Shown here: piece by piece, positions 26,436 to 35,122 of the stretch | Numbering within the stretch: position 1 is the first letter of the stretch | Layout of the letters: every line of letters begins with the position of its first letter | NCBI RefSeq assembly: GCF_001580915.1 | Contig: NZ_LHZQ01000216.1 | Coordinates: forward strand, 20,789-84,788 | Reading direction: 5' to 3' | DNA from: Acetobacter tropicalis | GTDB taxonomy: Bacteria; Pseudomonadota; Alphaproteobacteria; Acetobacterales; Acetobacteraceae | DNA length: 64,000 bases | Program-made: the position numbers and the translations under genes | Notes under the pieces: model-generated | Seen by the model: the letters and a program-made list of their open reading frames with translations, nothing else | Database searches by the model: none | What the model was told of the DNA's origin: nothing

Positions 26436-29209
26436 GTTTCTTCTCCTTCTCCTTCTCCTTCTCCTTCTCCTTCTGCTGGGTCTGGAGTAAGGCGGACTAT
26501 CTGAGGGAACCTGAACGCTGCGGCAACCATGTGTGGCGGGCACAACGCAACGCCATCGGGCAATCCTGCAAGGTGCCGCACAGGAAGAGTTTTTGGCCCA
26601 TATCCCTTCAAATGCAGGGTCATGCGTGGTTGTAGTGCGGCGCTTGTGGGGAGGCGCAAATCAGGAGGCGGAGCGCGGGCTGCAAGCGGCGGCGAGAACA
26701 TGCTGAGTTCTTCACCCCCGAAGAGCCTTGCTTCCGGAAGGAGAAGAACGGTATCAGGCTGCGGTATGAACGGTGGCGGGATATCCGGTGCAGAAGACGG
26801 TTGCACGCTATCTTTCCCTTCTGCTGTAGCACTGGAAAAAAGGCGGATGCCAGCTTCTCCGCCCCGCAGAGGGCCGCCGATTTCCTGCTGGAAACGATTG
26901 AGTGCCTGAACCGAATTCCATGCCGGTGCATGAAGATGAGGCACAAGGGCGGCAGGCATGTCAGTCCTGTAAGCGCCTTCCATTGAACTGCTGAAGGGAG
27001 TGTCTGAATTGGTGGGGGGCGGTTGGTCCCGCACACTGATGTAAGAGCGAATAACGGTGCGTCCGCTGGCCCGATAAGTCTGGCTCCGAAGTTTCTGGCC
27101 ATTCAGCCGATAGCTGGCATCTGGAGCGGCATTTATGATTTTCGCAAAGACGGGGAGTTCTTTGCCAAGATCAGCAATTACCTCATCAAGATTTTTCCAT
27201 TCCGAGAGATTTGTAGAGGCCGGCGAGGCTGGAGTGCCTTGCTTGGAAGGGAGAGCACGAGCAAGGTCTTGTACCCATCGCCAGCTAGCCTGAATGGGAG
27301 CCGGAGGAAAAACCGCAGGGAAAAACCGCTGTGCTCGTCCTTCCTGACTGATCAGGGTGCCGGTATCTTCAGAGAAAGTTGCGGCGGGAAGCACCAGATT
27401 GGCGTTCTGCCAGAGGGGCGTGGCTGTGTGATCAATCAGAACGATGTTGGGCACTGCTTCCAGTAGGTCGACAATCTCTGGGGGATCAAGGCGGCGGGTC
27501 AGATCATTTTCTATGATGATGAGAGTCCCAATCGCGCCCGCTTTGGCTCGCGCTATGATGGTTTCAAGGGGCGCGCCGCCCATCATGGCCAATCCCATAC
27601 TGTTGCAGTCAGGCAGCACCAGAGACAAACCTGCCTCAGAGGTGTTCCGGGTAAGGGCTCTGGCAATGCCAGCTGCAGCCTGCATGAGAGCAATCGAACC
27701 ATACTGCATGCCCGAGACCACCAAAGGCTTTTTTGCTGCCGCAAGAACGGTGGCAATACGATTTGCCTGTTCGGCTTCTGTCTCCTTTAGGTCCGGAACA
27801 GTCGGGGCAGTTGGATCAAGTTCATGCCAAATGGCAAAACCAAGGCGTGCGGCATTATCTGGCACGGCACGAATGGCATCTCTGGCTATTCCATCCAGAT
27901 CCGTGGGGGCGGGGCTGACAACAAAAAGAGAGGAGAGTGTCTCAGACCCGATTGTGCGGACAGCCGCGTCCATCCAGCGGGGCACCTTGGCAGCATCAGC
28001 CGCAAGGAAGGCATTTTGACGCCCTGATTGCCGCACGGCCAAGGCAAGCCGTGGCGCGGTGGCCGAGGCATCCTCCCCCAGTATGAGGACGGCATCTGCA
28101 CTTTCCATTTCATGCAAGGTTGGAATGGCCCCCGGATGATCTCTCAACAGCGCATAGGCTAATTCCGTGCAGGTTTGTTCCTGCTGTGTCTGACCGGTTG
28201 AAAACAGGTCTGGATCCACGAGGCTGCGCAGGCTGAAGCAGGTTTCGAGGGAAGCACGGGAAGAGGCAATTCCGGCAATGGGCCCGGAGGCTGCCATGCG
28301 TGCGAATTGCGCCATGGCGGCCTGTGTGGGAACGGGAGTGGGTTGTTCATCAGAGAGGCAAAGAGGTGTGTTGAGCCGAGAGGCTGCATTGACAAAGCCG
28401 TGTCCAAATCGTCCACGGTCACACAGTACATAGCGGTTGACCTCATCATTATAACGGTTGAGTAGCCGCCTTACTTTTTCTTCACGTGCATTCACAAAAG
28501 TGTTGCAACCGACTGCGCAATGTACGCAGACGGAGGGTGCGCCCCGTAAGTCCCACTTGCGGGTATAGGTTTCAGAAAATGGCTTGTCCGTGAAAACACC
28601 TGTGGGGCAGAGTTCCACAAGGTTGCCACTAAAGGCGTTTTCGAGCGTGCCATCTTCCGCCCGCCCGAAATAAACGTTGTCATGTGCTCCCAGCACGGCA
28701 AGGTCATCACCACCCGCGTAATCCCTGTAAAAACGCACGCAGCGATAACAGGCAATGCACCGGTTCATCTCATGTTTTATAAAAGGTCCGAGGTCCTGAT
28801 TGCGATGGGTGCGTTTGGTAAAACGATAGCGGCGCGTATTATGTCCGGCCATGACGGTCATGTCCTGCAAATGACATTCCCCGCCTTCCGGGCAGACGGG
28901 GCAATCATGCGGATGGTTGACCATCATCCATTCAATAACCCCTTCACGGAACTCTTTTGCCTCCGCATCATCAATTGAAATCAACGCGCCTTCGGTGGCG
29001 GGAGTCATGCACGCCATGACAATCCGGCCGGTTTTGTCCTCCGGGCCACTGAATTGTTTGACAGCGCATTGGCGACATGCGCCAACGGAGCCTAATTCTG
29101 GGTGCCAGCAGAAATAGGGAAGGTTCGCCCCCGCTTCCAGACAGGCCTGAAGCAGATTGATATCCGTGCGGGTGGAGCAAGACTGTCCGTCTAGCTGGAA
29201 GGTTATCAT
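26432..29209 (-). CDS. nuoG: NADH-quinone oxidoreductase subunit G
   Basis: The large iron-sulfur subunit of complex I (925 residues). The N-terminal [2Fe-2S] site has GSVGACRQCAVKQF near residues 42-55. The HDCPVCPEGGECHLQDM site and the CIACYRCVRFYRDYAG site follow. An additional four-cysteine motif, CVHCAVGC followed 27 residues later by Cys (about residues 230-265), is the N7 site found in E. coli and Thermus but missing from most alphaproteobacterial and mitochondrial forms. The C-terminus ends in a run of alternating Gly-Glu ([12 protein letters not shown]) encoded by a DNA repeat. Length is close to E. coli NuoG (908). Confidence 0.95.
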   Translation of the reverse strand: MITFQLDGQSCSTRTDINLLQACLEAGANLPYFCWHPELGSVGACRQCAVKQFSGPEDKTGRIVMACMTPATEGALISIDDAEAKEFREGVIEWMMVNHPHDCPVCPEGGECHLQDMTVMAGHNTRRYRFTKRTHRNQDLGPFIKHEMNRCIACYRCVRFYRDYAGGDDLAVLGAHDNVYFGRAEDGTLENAFSGNLVELCPTGVFTDKPFSETYTRKWDLRGAPSVCVHCAVGCNTFVNAREEKVRRLLNRYNDEVNRYVLCDRGRFGHGFVNAASRLNTPLCLSDEQPTPVPTQAAMAQFARMAASGPIAGIASSRASLETCFSLRSLVDPDLFSTGQTQQEQTCTELAYALLRDHPGAIPTLHEMESADAVLILGEDASATAPRLALAVRQSGRQNAFLAADAAKVPRWMDAAVRTIGSETLSSLFVVSPAPTDLDGIARDAIRAVPDNAARLGFAIWHELDPTAPTVPDLKETEAEQANRIATVLAAAKKPLVVSGMQYGSIALMQAAAGIARALTRNTSEAGLSLVLPDCNSMGLAMMGGAPLETIIARAKAGAIGTLIIIENDLTRRLDPPEIVDLLEAVPNIVLIDHTATPLWQNANLVLPAATFSEDTGTLISQEGRAQRFFPAVFPPAPIQASWRWVQDLARALPSKQGTPASPASTNLSEWKNLDEVIADLGKELPVFAKIINAAPDASYRLNGQKLRSQTYRASGRTVIRSYISVRDQPPPTNSDTPFSSSMEGAYRTDMPAALVPHLHAPAWNSVQALNRFQQEIGGPLRGGEAGIRLFSSATAEGKDSVQPSSAPDIPPPFIPQPDTVLLLPEARLFGGEELSMFSPPLAARAPPPDLRLPTSAALQPRMTLHLKGYGPKTLPVRHLAGLPDGVALCPPHMVAAAFRFPQIVRLTPDPAEGEGEGEGEGEET
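26441..26475 (-). repeat. Hexanucleotide repeat (GGAGAA)n at the nuoG/nuoH junction
   Basis: Five perfect copies of TTCTCC on the plus strand (GGAGAA on the coding strand) plus a partial copy cover 26441-26475. The repeat encodes the Gly-Glu tail of NuoG and at the same time supplies a ladder of AAGGAG ribosome binding sites, the nearest 7 bases before the nuoH ATG. Copy number changes would keep the reading frame but change the tail length and number of initiation sites. Confidence 0.9.
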
Positions 29210-29230
29210 GGTTCTGCTCCTTTCCTGCCA

Positions 29231-30526
29231 TCAGGCCGCATGCCGGAGGGGGCAGCCGTGGTGGGAAATGTGGGCGGAAAAATCATCTGCAAATAGTTTC
29301 AGGCCGCTGGCGAGGGGGGCCATGGCCCCAGGAGCATGGGCACAGAACGTCCGGCCGGGGGTGCCGAGCATGCGTGCATGACGGGCAAGCTGTTCAATAT
29401 CTTCCGTTTCGCCAGAGCCTTCTTCAATGGCGCTCAGCAAGCGTTCCACCCATGGCAGACCATCCCGGCATGGGGTGCACCACCCACAGGATTCCTGAGC
29501 AAAGAAATGTTCCAGATTCAGGATCATACCTACGGGGCATGTCCGGTCATCAAGAACGATGGCCATGCCTGTGCCCAGTCGGCTTCCGGCTTTTTCCACG
29601 GAGCCGTAATCCATTGCAACATCCAGCGCTGCTTCATCAAGAAACGCAGTGGATGCGCCTCCGGGTAAAAGTGCACGCAGTTTGTAACCGGGCAACATGC
29701 CGCCCGCATAGTCTTCAATGATCTGCCGAAGCGGGGTGCCGATGGGGAGCTCCCATGCACCGGGTTTCCGCACGCGTCCACTCACACCATACAGTTTCGT
29801 GCCGCTATCCGGGCCAGTGCCCAAGCTGATAAACCATTCAGGTCCATTGGCGATAATATGTGGCAGATTACTAAGTGTTTCAACATTGTTGACGACACTG
29901 GAGGCCCCCCACAAACCGCTGAACTGAGGGAAGGGGGGTTTGCTGCGCGGTGTGGCCCGTCGGCCTTCCAATGCTGTGAGGAGAGCCGTTTCCTCGCCAC
30001 ATATATAACGGCCACCGCTGGAATGAAGATGAATATCAAAGCTGAAACCAGAGCCAAGAATATTGTCCCCCAACCAGCCTTTCTCGCGTGCTTCGCTAAT
30101 CGCTTGGGTGAGGCGTTTGCGGGGCAGATGGTATTCTCCACGTAGAAAAATAATACCGTGCCCGGCCTGAATGGCGTATGCGGCTAAAATCATACCTTCC
30201 ACCAGTTGCAGCGGGTTACCTTCCAGGAGCCACCGATCCTTGAACGTGCCGGGTTCCATCTCATCTGCGTTGGCAATAAGGTATTTCCGCCGTTCAGACG
30301 CCAGTTCCTTGGGGACGAAGCTCCATTTCTGGCCGGTTCCAAACCCAGCCCCACCACGACCGCGCAGTTTGGAGCGTGTGACAATGTCAATTACATCAGC
30401 CGGGGCAAGGGTTTTGAGAGCCTTGCGGGTGGCCTGCCAGCCTCCGGCCCGTTCATATGTAGCGCAATCCGGCGGGGGGGCGGATGGCGTGATCATGGCT
30501 GTAAGAGGGGTCGGTGTGGCCGACAT
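29231..30526 (-). CDS. nuoF: NADH-quinone oxidoreductase subunit F
   Basis: The NADH-binding subunit of complex I (431 residues). The FMN/NADH fold has RGRGGAGFGTGQKWSFVP near residues 53-70 and IANADEMEPGTFKDR near 85-99. The N3 [4Fe-4S] site appears as ESCGWCTPCRDG near residue 350, with a further Cys (GRTFCAHAPGA) about 40 residues later. It overlaps the nuoE stop by one base (TGATG) and precedes nuoG by 21 bases. It accepts hydride from NADH in the cytoplasmic arm. Confidence 0.96.
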   Translation of the reverse strand: MSATPTPLTAMITPSAPPPDCATYERAGGWQATRKALKTLAPADVIDIVTRSKLRGRGGAGFGTGQKWSFVPKELASERRKYLIANADEMEPGTFKDRWLLEGNPLQLVEGMILAAYAIQAGHGIIFLRGEYHLPRKRLTQAISEAREKGWLGDNILGSGFSFDIHLHSSGGRYICGEETALLTALEGRRATPRSKPPFPQFSGLWGASSVVNNVETLSNLPHIIANGPEWFISLGTGPDSGTKLYGVSGRVRKPGAWELPIGTPLRQIIEDYAGGMLPGYKLRALLPGGASTAFLDEAALDVAMDYGSVEKAGSRLGTGMAIVLDDRTCPVGMILNLEHFFAQESCGWCTPCRDGLPWVERLLSAIEEGSGETEDIEQLARHARMLGTPGRTFCAHAPGAMAPLASGLKLFADDFSAHISHHGCPLRHAA

Positions 30527-31017
30527 CAGGGTTTCTCCCTCAGGCTATCCACCAGATGGTCCAGGGTGTCCGTATTGAGATTACCATGTAGGTTCTCATC
30601 CGCCAGAAGGGCGGGCGCATGATCGCAATGACCTAGGCAGACTGTGGGCAAAAGCGTGATGGCTCCATCTGCTGTAGTTTCACCCGGCTGGATGCCTAAT
30701 TTCTTACACAGGTGGGCACACAGACGGTCACGGCCCATCACCCAGCAGGATACGCTGTCACACAGCAGGATGACGTGTTTGCCAACAGGTTTACGGAAGA
30801 GCAGATTGAAATAGGTTGCTACGCCATCTAGCGCATCAGGCGACATATCAAGCAACTGTGCGACTTCTTTCACATGTTGCGTGCTGATCCATCTGAAACG
30901 GGATTGTACAACTTGCAATGCGGCAACGCTTGCTCCCTGCGGGTGCAACTCTTCCTGCGCCAGCGCAAGAATTTCTGCCTTGATGTCGGCAGGGAGGGTG
31001 CCGTCAGCGGTCAACAT
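30526..31017 (-). CDS. nuoE: NADH-quinone oxidoreductase subunit E
   Basis: A thioredoxin-like [2Fe-2S] subunit of complex I (163 residues) carrying N1a. The four ligands are in [12 protein letters not shown] (about residues 83-94) and CLGHCDHAP (about 125-133), with the usual spacing. The N-terminal helical domain ([22 protein letters not shown]) is typical. The gene starts inside the end of nuoCD (14-base overlap), a sign of tight coupling, and overlaps nuoF by one base. Confidence 0.95.
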   Translation of the reverse strand: MLTADGTLPADIKAEILALAQEELHPQGASVAALQVVQSRFRWISTQHVKEVAQLLDMSPDALDGVATYFNLLFRKPVGKHVILLCDSVSCWVMGRDRLCAHLCKKLGIQPGETTADGAITLLPTVCLGHCDHAPALLADENLHGNLNTDTLDHLVDSLREKP

Positions 31018-32785
31018 CGGCCATCACAAAATCAATGCTGCCAACAACGGCTATCAGATCAGCGATCATGATGCCACGGCTAAGCAGAGGGATCATTTGC
31101 AGATGTGCAAAGGACGGCGTGCGGATACGGGTTCTGTAAGAGGTGGTTCCTCCATCACTAATCAGGCTGTAACTGTTGAGGCCTTTTGTGGCTTCAACAC
31201 AGGCACGGGCTTCACCCGGAGGGATGACCGGCCCCCAACTGACGTTAAGGAAATGGTGAATGAGGGTTTCAATATCATGCATCGTCCGGGCTTTGGGGGG
31301 AGGTGTGGTAAGAGAATGCTCCGCTTTGACCGGCCCGGATGGCATAAGGTCCACGCATTGGCGGATAATACGCAGGCTTTGCCGTATCTCCTCGATATGA
31401 ACCACTATGCGGTCATAACAATCCCCGTTCTGGCCGTTTGGAATATCAAATTCAAGCTGATCATAACAGGCATAGGGAGCGTGTTTTCGATAGTCCCATT
31501 CCAGCCCGCAGGCGCGTAACCCTGGCCCTGTTACACCCCATTCTACAGCCTCGGCTTTTGTGTAAGCGCCAATCCCTTGCGTACGAGCCCGGAAGATAGG
31601 ATTGCGCATGACCAGGGCATCATATTCGTCAAGGCGTTTGGGAAGGTAATCAAGAAAGGAGCGGATCAGCCCTTCCCACCCAACGGGGAGGTCCATGGCC
31701 ACGCCGCCGATACGAAACCATGCCGGATGCATACGAAAACCGCAGATGGCTTCGATAATCCTGAAAATTTTCTCTCGATCGGTAAACATATAGAAAACAG
31801 GAGAAAGCTGCCCAACGTCCTGTGCCATTGTTCCATAAAAAACCAGATGGCTTGCAATACGAAACAGTTCCGCCAGCATAACCCGAATCATCTGCGCGCG
31901 TGGAGGCACGCTGATGCCTGCCAGAGTTTCAACCGCCATCACGTAGGGGAAATTATTCATAACCCCGCCGAGGTAATCCACGCGATCCGTGTAGGGAATG
32001 TAAGTGTGCCAAGACTGGCGTTCCCCCATTTTTTCAGCGCCTCGGTGATGAAAACCAATATCAGGCACGGCATCTACAATGCGTTCCCCTTCCAGTTGCA
32101 GGACAATGCGGAACACGCCATGCACGCTCGGATGGTTGGGGCCGAGATTGAGAAACATGAAGTCACTATGGTCGCTATGTCGCTTCATGCCCCATAAGGA
32201 GGGATCAAAACATAATGCGTCCTGTTCATATTTTTCCTGATCTTCTGTCAGGCTATATGGCAGCTTTTCCGTTGCCCGAGCATGGTGGTCTTTGCGTAAT
32301 GGATGGTCTGTCCATGTGGGCGGTGTCAGGATACGGCGGAGAAAAGGGTGTTGGTCAAAATGGATGCCGAACAGATCCCATATTTCCCGTTCATACCAGT
32401 TGGCGTTAGGCCAGATATCACTGATGCTGGGGAGGGATGGAGAATGATCGGGCAGGGCGACTTTGATACGGACTTCATCTGCTGCGCTCTGGAGCGACAT
32501 CAGGTGATAGACGACAGTAAAAGAAGAGGCTGGTTGCCCCTCCCTGTGAATACGGTCCCGCTCATCTATGGCCGTGAGATCAAAAAGCATCAGGCAGTTT
32601 TGAGAATCTTCTTTCAGCATTTGGAGAGTGAGGCGGATAGCGAGAGGGGATATCCAGACAACAGCTATATTATCCCGCGTTATTTCCAGAACAGGGCTGA
32701 GAGAGGCGTTTGTCTGTTCCAGGATTTTTTTCAGTAAGGGGCGTTCTGACTGAAGGGGTGGGGGCGGGAGGACGGTTGCGCTCAT
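31004..32785 (-). CDS. nuoCD: NADH-quinone oxidoreductase subunit CD (fused NuoC-NuoD)
   Basis: A fusion protein of about 593 residues. Residues 1-180 are NuoC ([39 protein letters not shown]) and residues 200-593 are NuoD ([55 protein letters not shown], and the [25 protein letters not shown]-terminus that lines the quinone site). Fusion of C and D is typical of E. coli-type operons and unlike the separate nuoC and nuoD of most alphaproteobacteria. The start at 32785 is 4 bases after nuoB; an in-frame extension to 32893 was rejected. Confidence 0.96.
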   Translation of the reverse strand: MSATVLPPPPLQSERPLLKKILEQTNASLSPVLEITRDNIAVVWISPLAIRLTLQMLKEDSQNCLMLFDLTAIDERDRIHREGQPASSFTVVYHLMSLQSAADEVRIKVALPDHSPSLPSISDIWPNANWYEREIWDLFGIHFDQHPFLRRILTPPTWTDHPLRKDHHARATEKLPYSLTEDQEKYEQDALCFDPSLWGMKRHSDHSDFMFLNLGPNHPSVHGVFRIVLQLEGERIVDAVPDIGFHHRGAEKMGERQSWHTYIPYTDRVDYLGGVMNNFPYVMAVETLAGISVPPRAQMIRVMLAELFRIASHLVFYGTMAQDVGQLSPVFYMFTDREKIFRIIEAICGFRMHPAWFRIGGVAMDLPVGWEGLIRSFLDYLPKRLDEYDALVMRNPIFRARTQGIGAYTKAEAVEWGVTGPGLRACGLEWDYRKHAPYACYDQLEFDIPNGQNGDCYDRIVVHIEEIRQSLRIIRQCVDLMPSGPVKAEHSLTTPPPKARTMHDIETLIHHFLNVSWGPVIPPGEARACVEATKGLNSYSLISDGGTTSYRTRIRTPSFAHLQMIPLLSRGIMIADLIAVVGSIDFVMADVDR

Positions 32786-32789
32786 GGTG

Positions 32790-33434
32790 TCAGATCCCGT
32801 CTGGTGAACGCAGGGTTTGTGTGGTCTGGCGGATGCTGCGTTTGGCGTCTCGCAGGCTTGGGGGCGTAACCGGAACAATGCCTTGCTCACCAACCATCCA
32901 GCTTAATGGGCGTCTCTGGCTCCCTATGGATTTCTGTAAAAGCATTAGCCCTTCCAGAAGAGCTTCAGGTCTTGGCGGGCAGCCGGGAACGTACACATCT
33001 ACAGGGAGAAAACTGTCTACCCCCTGCACGACACTGTAAATGTCATACATGCCACCAGAATTGGCGCAGGACCCCATGGAGATAACCCACCTAGGTTCAA
33101 GCATTTGATCGTACAGATGTTTGATAATGGGTGCCATTTTTACAAAAACCGTTCCGGATATGACGATAAGATCGGCTTCTCGTGGGGTGGCCCTGAGCAC
33201 TTCAGAGCCAAAACGGGCAATGTCGAATTGGCTTGTGAAAGCCGTTGCCATTTCAACGTAGCAGCAGGAGAGCCCAAAATTGAGAGGCCAAATGGAATTT
33301 TTCTGCCCCCACGACACAAAATCCTGAAGACGACCGATCACCAGATTACGCCGAACTGTTTCGGTAAACGTTGCATTTTCAATAGATGATTTATGTTCAG
33401 GTTTGGATGTGGGCGAAGAAAGAGACCAGATCAT
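32790..33434 (-). CDS. nuoB: NADH-quinone oxidoreductase subunit B
   Basis: The subunit that carries cluster N2, the last electron carrier before ubiquinone (214 residues). The unusual tandem Cys ligand pair appears in [13 protein letters not shown], with the other ligands in [11 protein letters not shown] and [16 protein letters not shown]. The start at 33434 overlaps the nuoA stop (ATGA); an in-frame extension to 33512 is rejected because it covers nuoA. Length agrees with E. coli NuoB (220). Confidence 0.96.
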   Translation of the reverse strand: MIWSLSSPTSKPEHKSSIENATFTETVRRNLVIGRLQDFVSWGQKNSIWPLNFGLSCCYVEMATAFTSQFDIARFGSEVLRATPREADLIVISGTVFVKMAPIIKHLYDQMLEPRWVISMGSCANSGGMYDIYSVVQGVDSFLPVDVYVPGCPPRPEALLEGLMLLQKSIGSQRRPLSWMVGEQGIVPVTPPSLRDAKRSIRQTTQTLRSPDGI

Positions 33435-33856
33435 GATGCATGCTCCATGCCGGTTGGTGATTGTGGAATACGGCGGGGGAGTGGCCCCCAGTCCAATCCA
33501 CCTGCACGCCACAGATAGGCGAGAGAAACAGCCAGAAAGAAGATGAAGAGCACGGCAGCGCTGTATCCAATCCAGCCTACATCTGTGACGACAATTGCCC
33601 AGGTAAAGAGAAACGCTGTCTCCACGTCAAAAATGACGAAAAACATGGCCACCAGATAATACTGAACCGGCAGCCGAAGATGAGCGGAGCCTGTTGGGAT
33701 TATGCCGGATTCAAAGGGAGTTGAGAGGGCACGCCCCATGTGCTCTCGAGTACGCCTGATGCCTGTGAATGCGCCCAAGCCCAACATGCAAATAAGCAGA
33801 ACGCCGATAACCAACGCATAAACAACAAGGGAGCGGATTTGAGAAAAATCTACCAT
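33431..33856 (-). CDS. nuoA: NADH-quinone oxidoreductase subunit A
   Basis: First gene of the complex I operon (141 residues, three helices). [40 protein letters not shown] near residues 47-86 is the family signature, including the conserved acidic pair FDVE. The ribosome binding site (GGCGGAAGG) lies 7-12 bases upstream. A GATAAT -10-like hexamer is present about 35 bases before the ATG, without a good -35. All 13 genes down to nuoN are packed with overlaps or gaps below 26 bases. Confidence 0.95.
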   Translation of the reverse strand: MVDFSQIRSLVVYALVIGVLLICMLGLGAFTGIRRTREHMGRALSTPFESGIIPTGSAHLRLPVQYYLVAMFFVIFDVETAFLFTWAIVVTDVGWIGYSAAVLFIFFLAVSLAYLWRAGGLDWGPLPRRIPQSPTGMEHAS

Positions 33857-34231
33857 TTCACGACCTTCCGCCTATGTTGATTATTATCCGCACGGAGTTG
33901 TCTTACATATGGATTGGCAATTTCTGCTTGTACTCAGCGCATACTAACGGCGCTTTGCTCCAGACTTGAAAAAGGAGCAGCGACATGTGCTGTCGAGCCT
34001 TATACGCTTGGTGAAAACGGAAGTTCCCCGGAGAAAAGACAGCAGGAGTTCACAGTAAGCCTTCTTCGCCATCCCGTAGTTGCGGAACTGGTGAATCGTT
34101 GTGGAAAACGAAGAGCAAAAAACAGTAGGGAGAAGATGCGTCTCTCTCCGCTTACAGGCGTTGTTCTGTTGATAAAGGTGCTCTTTCTTTGCGCTTTTAA
34201 CTTAGTTCATCATCATGAAAGGGAAAAGCCC
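33857..34231. other. 375-base divergent spacer between nuoA and the SDR gene
   Basis: The nuoA leader occupies the left end. A plus-strand frame in phase with the SDR gene runs back to 33914 and includes an ATG at 34136 with a nearby AGGGAG, which would add a hydrophobic N-terminal stretch (LTGVVLLIKVLFLCAFNL). That extension is not family-like and is not adopted. No other gene or clear operator is seen. Confidence 0.5.
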
Positions 34232-34996
34232 ATGGGCCGCGTGGACGGGAAAGTTGCCATTGTGAGTGGGGCTGCACTTGGTATTGGTAAAGCTGCAGCA
34301 CTCCTTCTGGCGCAGGAAGGAGCCTCAGTTATTGTCGGTGATATTAATAAAGAGGAAGGACAGAAAACAGTTTCTGAAATTGAGGGGAAGGGTGGAAAGG
34401 CATTTTTCCTCCTCCTTGATGTGCGGAAGGAAGAAGACTGGAAATCCGTGATCGAGGGGGCTTTGTCCCGTTTCGGGCGGCTTGATATCATGGTGAATAA
34501 TGCTGGCATTGCCTACAGTGGTTCCGTGGAAAGCACTACGCTGGAAGACTGGCGGCGAGTGCAATCAATTAATCTGGATGGTGTTTTTCTGGGTACGAAA
34601 TATGCCATTGAGGGGATACGGCAACATGGTGCAGGCGGATCTATTATCAATCTTTCTTCAATTGAAGGGCTGATTGGTGACCCTGAACTCGCAGCTTATA
34701 ATGCCAGCAAAGGCGGAGTGCGTATTTTTACAAAATCCTCAGCATTACATTGTGCAAAAGCGGGATATAAAATTCGGGTTAATTCCGTTCACCCGGGGTA
34801 TATCTGGACGCCCATGGTGGCTGGCCTGACACAGGAAGATGAGGCAGCGCGCAAGAGGCTGGTTGATCTTCATCCTATTGGGCATCTGGGTGAACCTGAC
34901 GATATTGCTTATGGTATTCTTTACCTCGCTTCCGACGAATCAAAATTCGTCACGGGGAGCGAGTTGGTAATAGATGGCGGCTACACAGCGCAATAG
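34232..34996 (+). CDS. Short-chain dehydrogenase/reductase (glucose/alcohol dehydrogenase-like)
   Basis: A classical SDR of 254 residues. The cofactor motif is SGAALGIGKAAALLL near residues 13-27, with Asp in VIVGDINKEEG (preference for NAD). NNAG occurs near residue 90, the catalytic Ser in INLSSIEG (about 143) and Tyr-x-x-x-Lys in YNASKGG (about 156-160). The C-terminus has LIGHLGEPDDIAYGILYLASDESKFVTGSELVIDGGY, close to Lactobacillus-type alcohol dehydrogenases and cyclohexanol dehydrogenases. The ATG at 34232 has an AAAGGGA site 8 bases upstream. The substrate is unknown; it lies at the left edge of the catabolic island but has no copy of the TetR-type operator seen there. Confidence 0.87.
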   Translation: MGRVDGKVAIVSGAALGIGKAAALLLAQEGASVIVGDINKEEGQKTVSEIEGKGGKAFFLLLDVRKEEDWKSVIEGALSRFGRLDIMVNNAGIAYSGSVESTTLEDWRRVQSINLDGVFLGTKYAIEGIRQHGAGGSIINLSSIEGLIGDPELAAYNASKGGVRIFTKSSALHCAKAGYKIRVNSVHPGYIWTPMVAGLTQEDEAARKRLVDLHPIGHLGEPDDIAYGILYLASDESKFVTGSELVIDGGYTAQ

Positions 34997-35122
34997 CCTG
35001 TTAGGGCAAAAACAATACGCAGGGTTTATCCCGAATACTATTCTAATATTTCAGGGGAATAGGTGAGCGGAGGATGATCTGGCCACATTCCCCCCCCATT
35101 TTCTTTGCAGAGGCTTATCAGG

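Noticed and set aside
26441..26475. Phase variation of nuoG or nuoH by the hexanucleotide repeat
   Set aside because: Unit length is six bases, so slippage cannot shift the frame; only tail length and initiation strength could change.
26436..26543. Upstream in-frame extension of nuoH with a poly-arginine stretch
   Set aside because: It is the repeat read in another phase; the nuoG frame and the ATG at 26435 explain the region.
26529..28027. Long plus-strand frames opposite nuoG
   Set aside because: They lie fully antisense to a well-supported gene and show no family resemblance.
34136..34231. Hydrophobic N-terminal extension of the SDR at 34232 as a membrane anchor
   Set aside because: SDR proteins of this type start at the MGRVDGK position, and that ATG has its own ribosome binding site.
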